A program made the position numbers and the translations under genes. 64,000 nt of DNA from Dipteronia dyeriana (taxonomy: Eukaryota; Streptophyta; Magnoliopsida; Sapindales; Sapindaceae): NCBI GenBank assembly GCA_032871835.1, contig CM065296.1:56697288-56761287 (forward strand). The letters are read 5' to 3'. The notes beneath the pieces are model-generated. The model saw only the letters and a program-made list of their open reading frames with translations, had not been told where the DNA came from and ran no database searches. Positions 58,398 to 64,000 of this stretch are shown one piece after another; positions within the stretch are counted from its first letter, which is position 1; each line of letters begins with the position of its first letter.

Positions 58398-60310
58398 ATG
58401 GCAGGAAGCAGAAGTAGTTCAGGGAATGGCCAAAAATCACCAAGCGATTTCCATGTTGGCAATACGTCACAAGATCCTGCAGCAAACACAGAAAACCAGC
58501 CTGCGCACCTGGCGGGGATCCAACAAGTTCCTCCAACCAGCAGAGATCTTACGCTGCGTTTCCAAGAGGCCTTGCAGTAATTGGTGACTGAAGCAACAAT
58601 TGGTGACAGACGCAGCAAGGGAAGGGATTGATCTACTGGCTGCAGGAGCACATACTCCCAATCCTCCACTCGCAAGGCTCCTTTCGATGGTGGTTAGGCA
58701 AGGAATAACTATGCCAGAAACCAGAAGGAACTCTTCCCCAATCAACCCGGTTGGATAGAAAACACTTGAAGAGGAACATCACCAGAGGCTGGACCACAAT
58801 CAAACAGTACGTGCCAGACATCATAAAAACGACCGGCGCAGAGGTCGGTCATCATCAGAAGATAGTGATCAACACCATCGTAAACGTCATCATGGAGTCA
58901 CAAGAGAAGACGGCATCAGAGTGAAGAGTCTGAGGAAAGAATGACGATAACCCAACGTTTTAACCGTCGGGGAAGTCTGATAGGGGACAGAGATGTCACG
59001 ATCTAGAGCCTAACTTGAGAAGTTGAGAATAACAGGCGATAGATGGAGGCACTGGTCAGACGTTATGGCTGTAACGATCTATCTGACATTGACTCTGACA
59101 GTCCATTCAGCAAGGAAATTTTGCGGACCCCTTTTCCAGAAAGATTTAGGATGCCGCATGTGGAGCAATTCAAAAAAGATACAGATCCAATGAGCACGTT
59201 AAATGCTATAAAAGTGCCATGGCTCAATATGCCCGCAGTGACCCCCTATTGTGTCTCAACTTTCCGCAAACACTGGGGACACAAGGTTAAGATGGTTCAG
59301 AAGACTACCCCCGGCGAGCATCGAAAATTTCAGCGAACTGAGTAGGAGCTTCTCAAGGCAATTTCTGAGCAATGTTCATAGGAAGATGTCAGTGGCCTAC
59401 CTCTCTCAAATAAAGCAAGGGAAGGACGAGTCATTAAAAAAATACTTGGGCCGGTTCGGCCAAGAAGTATCAGAAATTGGCAGTGCTAATGATGAAGCAA
59501 TTATTGCTGCCTTCACCAATAATTTGCAGAATGGACGACTGCCCTTTGATTTGAGAAGAGCACGGCTGACTAAGTATGCTGACATGATGGATATGGCAGG
59601 AGGATACTCTCTGGCCGAGGAGGAAGAGTTAGCTACAGGAGGAAGCTATATGCATGGAGGAAAGCCCGAACAGAAGAATACCGAATCCAAGGGGTAGAAT
59701 CAAAAGGAAAAACGGAAAAGGAACGGCAAGGAGAAAATAAGGATGGGGGTAATGGGCTCAACGCCGAACGGTCCACAGGGAAATACTGAGGCAGATATAC
59801 CAATTACACCCCTCTTCGAAAAAAACAAGAAGAAAGTTTAGCCATCTTGGAAGAGAAGAATATGGCGCAACAGCCGCGGCGACAATCACAGTTCGCCCGG
59901 AGAGATACAAGCAAGTATTGCAGGTTTCACAAAGAAACCGGGCATGAGACTTCAAAGTGTTTTCAACTCAGAGATTACATAGAGACTCTTATTCGGGAAG
60001 GGCACCTGCGGGATGTAATCTTGAAAAAAGATGAGAGATCAAAAACTAAGAAAGAAGTTAAGGTTGATCACAACCCGGGTCAAAATCAAAGAACTAGCCC
60101 CGAAGCCAATCAAGTAATACATACAATTTTCGGAGGACCTTCTATTGGGAGAAGCAACCTAGAACGAGCTCAGGAAATCAGAGAAGCAATAGAAGCAAGG
60201 AATAACTTCGACGTAAACTCGGTTGAGCCAGACTCGAAAAAGGGTAAAGGAAGGATGGGACCCAATAGTCTTTACAGAGGCAGGTTCCCATGGCGTCGAT
60301 GTTCGACCTA
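58398..60310 (+). pseudogene. gag of second Tat-like element
   Basis: ATG at 58398 (MAGSRSSSGNG) is followed by a stop at 58579 and frameshifts. The gag domain is best preserved at 59335-59690 (SRSFSRQFLSNVHRKMSVAYLSQIKQG). A zinc-knuckle-like motif CRFHKETGHETSKC is at about 59920-59960, in which the second ligand is His and the spacing matches other Tat gags. A basic linker leads to the protease. Frame breaks: near 59250-59345 and after 59697. Confidence 0.8.
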
Positions 60311-63300
60311 ATGACGCTTTGGTTATAAGTGCCCGGATTGGCTATAGGGAAGTCTGGAGAATTTTAATAGATAATTGGAGTTCTGCAGATATCCTAAGCG
60401 TGGCCGTGTACGACCAGCTAAGACTAGACCGAAAAGATTTACACCCTTTCCATACTCCATTAAGAGGGTTTGGGGGGATAGAGGTCAGATCACTCGGGAC
60501 GGTAAAACTACCCGTGAAGATCGGAACGGCACCATGCCAGAGGACTGTCCTGCTCGACTTCGTGGTAGTTGACTTGGATAATTGGCCGTATAATGCATTA
60601 TTGGGCCGACCATTCCTGAATAAAACAAGGGCCATGACGGCCACTTATGCATTAATGATCAAGTTCCCAACAAAACAAGGGGTTGAGATAGTCATGGGAT
60701 CTCAAGAAATGGCCCGAAGAGCAAACCTGTCAGTATACAGAGACAAGCATGATGCTGAACAAGTGTGCACCATAATGCAGCCAAATCAGTGTGAAGAATC
60801 CTTGTCATTCGAACTTGATCCAAGGGAGGGCTCGAATGAATACAAAACAGAATTGGTTGAAATAGTACTTGAAGAAGACAAACCGAACAAGAAAATCAAG
60901 ATCGGGGCCAACTTGGATGGAAAAGTCAAGCAAGACTTAACCAATCTGCTTAAAGAGTACAAAGATGTATTCGCTTGGAGTCACGAAGATATGATCGGAA
61001 TAGATGCCCGAGTAATATCCCACCACCTCGCAGTTAGCCCGAATGCAAAACCGGTTATACAAAAGAGAAGATCGTTCAATCCTGAAAGAAGTCAAGCAAT
61101 CAAACAAGAGGTGGAAAAACTACTGGCAACTGGATCAATCAGAGAAGTCAGCTACCCTCAGTGGGTCGCCAACGTAGTCCTCGTCCAGAAGAAAAATGGA
61201 CAATGGAGGATGTGCGTAAATTTCACGGATCTAAACAAGGCATGTCCAAAGGATAGCTTCCCACTTCCAAGGATAGACCAGCTGGTGGATGCCACAGCAG
61301 GTTACGAATTGCTCAGCTTCATTGACGCTTATTCGGGATATAATCAGATCCGGATGAACAAAGCTGATGAAGAAAAAATAGCTTTCACAACGGATCAGGG
61401 TTTATATTGCTACACAGTAATGCCCTTCGTTTTAAAAAATACAGGTGCTACGTATCAAAGGTTGGTCAACAAAATCTTCACTCGGCAAATAGGAAGGAAC
61501 ATGGAAGTGTACATTGATGACATTTGATGTTCTAAGAAGATACCAGATGAAATTAAACCCGAACAAATGTTTATTCGGAGTCCATTCAGGGAGATTCTTG
61601 GGTTTTCAAGTCCATCAAAGAGGAATAGAAGTTAATCCCGAGAAGATCCAGGCTTTGCAAGAAATGACCTCACCTAAAACATTGAAAGAGGTACATCGCT
61701 TAACAGGGTGTTTAGCCTCCTTGGGAAGATTCATCTCTAGGGCGGCTACAGACAAGTGCACACCTTTCTTCAAGATAATCAAAAAAGGGAAAGGACTCGA
61801 GTGGAATAAAGAGTGCGAGCATGCATTCTTAAAAATAAAAGAGTACTTGGGACAAGCTCCCGTTCTCTTAAAACCGCAAAAAAGGGAAATACTTCAGCTG
61901 TATCTGTCAATAACTGAGCTTGCAGCAAGTTCAGTCTTAGTCAGAACAGAAGATGGAGTGCAGAAACTAGTGTATTATACCAGCAAGGCACTCGTACCGG
62001 CCGAGACCAGGTACTCACAGGCAGAGAAGATGGCCTTAGCATTGGTTTCAGCAGTAAAAAAGCTGAGACCATATTTTCAGGCCCATACAATCCAGGTTCT
62101 CACCAATTGCCCATTAAGACAAATTTTATAAAAACCAGAAATATTAGGAAGACTTACCAAATAAGCAATCAAGCTAAGTGAATTCGATATTCATTATGTC
62201 CCCAGAACCTCCCTCAAAGGACAAGCTGTGGCAGACTTCATAGCCGAATTCACAGAACCAAACCTGGAAGCAAAAAGACTCTTGGAAAAGAGTTTCCCAT
62301 GAAAACTGTATGTTGATGTCTCCTCAAATACTCATGGAAGTGGGACAGAGATCGTAGTTCGCACCCCAGAAAGAGATGATGTTGAATATGCCATGAGATT
62401 TGATTTTAAAGCAACCAATAATCAAGCCGAGTACGAGGCATTGTTAGCTGGAATCAGAGTCTGCATAGCTCTCGGAGCAGATGAAGTTGAGATATTCAGC
62501 GATTCACAGGTAGTAGTCAACCAGGTTATGGACGAGTACCAGGCCAAAGATGAAGGTATGATAGCCTACCGTGACATTGCGAAACAGCTCCTCCAAAAAT
62601 TTAAAGAATACAAGATCTCTCAGATCCCTAGGGAAGAAAATGAAAAGGCTGACGCATTGTCTAAATTAGCGTCAGCAACAACCTCAATCATACCAAAGAC
62701 CATTCCAGTTGCACACATCCTTAAACCGAGTACAGCTGAACCTAAGCATTTGGAAATTTTAGAAATCCGAACACCGCAAGACGGATGGATGGTCCAGCTG
62801 AGAAGTTCCCTTGAAGAAGGTGTGCTCCCGAAAGATCCGGTATTAGCAAAGCGCATCAGGTATCGATCGGCTAGGTATACCCTGATTGGAGAAGAATTAT
62901 ACAGAAGGGGGTTTTCTCGAGCTGTCCAGAGATATGTACCGGAAGAAGATCCACATCGAATACTTCAAGAGATCCACGGAGGAGTTTCCTGGAACCACAC
63001 TGGGGGTAGAAGTCTGGCGCATAAGGTACTCAGGCAAGGCTATTACTGGCCTATGCTTTTCTCAGATGCACAGTAGTGGTCGAAAAGTTGCAATACATGT
63101 CAAAGGATTGCCAAAGATATCCGACTACCCCTAGAAAAGCTCAGAAACCTCACTGCCCCATGGCCATTCGCCATGTGGGGCCTAGACCTAATCAGGCCAA
63201 TGCCAGCTGGGACAAGGGGTGGAGCAAAGCACGCCATAGTAGCTGTTGATTATTTTACAAAATGGGCAGAAGCTGAAGCACTGGTGCATATCACAGAAGC

Positions 63301-63998
63301 CAACACCATAAATTTTGTAAAGAAAAACATACTTTATAGGTTTGGAGTTTCGGACACTATAATCACCGACAATGGCACTCAGTTTGATAACCAAAAGTTC
63401 AGACAGTTGTGGGAGAAGTATCAGATTGCTAACTACTATGCGACTCCAGCTCATCCTTAAACAAACGGGCAAGTAGAAGCAGTAAATAAAATTATCAAGA
63501 ACACCATTAAAGCAAAGTTAGATGACATAGAAGGAAGCTGGGTTGAAAAGCTTCCTGAAGTATTACGGGCATATCGGACGACAGCAAGGACTTCAACAGG
63601 AGAAACTCCGTTCACCATAGCATTCAGAACAGAAGCTGTCATCCCCGTAGAAACATCGTATGCGTCCCTCCGGGTCAGGCTATACGATGAAGAACAGAAT
63701 GTTGATATGCTATTACAAAGTTTGGATGAGCTAGAAGAAAAAAAGGAAAAGTCCCGAATAAGAAATACAACATATCAACAAAGAGTGGCTCGCCACTACA
63801 ACTCTCGTGTTCGGATCAGGAAATTCCAGCTAGGAGACCTGGTGCTTAGGAAGGTGTCATTGAACACAAAAAATAGAGCCGCAAGATCCCTGTCTGACAA
63901 ATGGGAATGTCCATACAAGATCGAGGGGATAGCTGGCCATGGAGCTTATTGGATTGCTCGACCTAATGGAGGGGTGTTACCCCGACAATGCAATGCCC
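60311..63998 (+). pseudogene. pol of second Tat-like element
   Basis: The longest open part is 60223-61527. The protease motif reads LIDNWSS where the first copy has LIDNGSS. Reverse transcriptase follows, with DAYSGYNQI and YIDDI at about 61510-61527. A 53-bp deletion directly after YIDD shifts the frame, and the sequence resumes at 61525 (FDVLRRYQMKLNPNKCLFG). RNase H (ETRYSQAEKMALAL, about 62005) ends at a stop at 62129. The second RNase H is at 62393-62900 (NNQAEYEALLAGIRVC, EIFSDSQVVVNQV). Integrase runs about 63060-63998 (WGLDLIRPMPAG, DNGTQFDN, a stop at 63458 within the HP-TNGQ motif, then a GVLPRQCNA end). Confidence 0.88.
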
Positions 63999-64000
63999 AA

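Larger units (their letters stand above)
57476..64000 (+). mobile_element. Second Tat-like Ty3/Gypsy element, cut by window end
   Basis: Same family as 9155-20986 but in the opposite orientation. It has a 5' LTR (57476-58351), primer-binding site, gag, protease, reverse transcriptase, RNase H, second RNase H and integrase. The window stops at the integrase C terminus, so the expected antisense ORF, tandem repeats and 3' LTR lie beyond. Pol proteins match the first copy closely (QIGRNMEVYIDD, LNPNKCLFGV, NNQAEYEALLAG). CATCA at 57471-57475 would be the left target duplication. Confidence 0.92.

Overview
This is nuclear DNA from a dicot plant, most likely a eudicot. It has intron-rich genes with GT-AG splice sites, AT-rich introns, plant-type LTR retrotransposons, a plant LINE, hAT-like, Harbinger-like and Mutator-like DNA transposons, and protein families typical of flowering plants (P-class PPR, SINAT, mitochondrial ClpX). 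The species cannot be read from the sequence.

Layout. 1-21 kb is retrotransposon territory: a deleted LTR element (851-1867), a decayed LINE (about 2.6-9.1 kb) interrupted by the 3' end of an unrelated Ty3 element, then a complete 11.8-kb Ty3/Gypsy Tat-like element on the minus strand (9155-20986, ATAAT target duplication). That element carries an extra, apparently spliced ORF on the antisense strand. A hAT-like non-autonomous element (21668-23063) lies just upstream of CLPX, a 15-exon gene (23416-32599) for the mitochondrial ClpXP unfoldase. CLPX has a hAT-like insertion in intron 5, a GC-AG intron 4, and two perfect tandem duplications in intron 7, one of which copies the 3' splice site. 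33978-42600 is one 8.6-kb Mutator-like element with two convergent decayed genes: a MURA transposase and a DUF1985/Ulp1-type cysteine protease. A 20-bp-period AAAAAGCTCGATC array lies in the first intron of each. 43-54.7 kb is a compact housekeeping block: SINAT E3 ligase (+), an intronless P-class PPR protein (-) and the U2 snRNP protein SF3B4/SAP49 (-). 55452-57160 is a Harbinger-like element containing a flawless 58-bp inverted repeat. 57476 to the window end is a second Tat-like element, plus strand, truncated by the window.

How it works together. The four intact cellular genes (mitochondrial proteolysis, ubiquitination, organelle RNA processing, splicing) are independent transcription units and do not form an operon or pathway. 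The rest is layered transposon history. All transposon genes seen are broken by stops, frameshifts or deletions. The Mutator-like element with arrays in both first introns, the perfect hairpin, and the duplicated splice acceptor in CLPX are the most unusual structures. Exon coordinates were derived by eye from splice consensus, reading frame and family conservation. For CLPX, SINAT and SF3B4 the summed exons keep one open frame.
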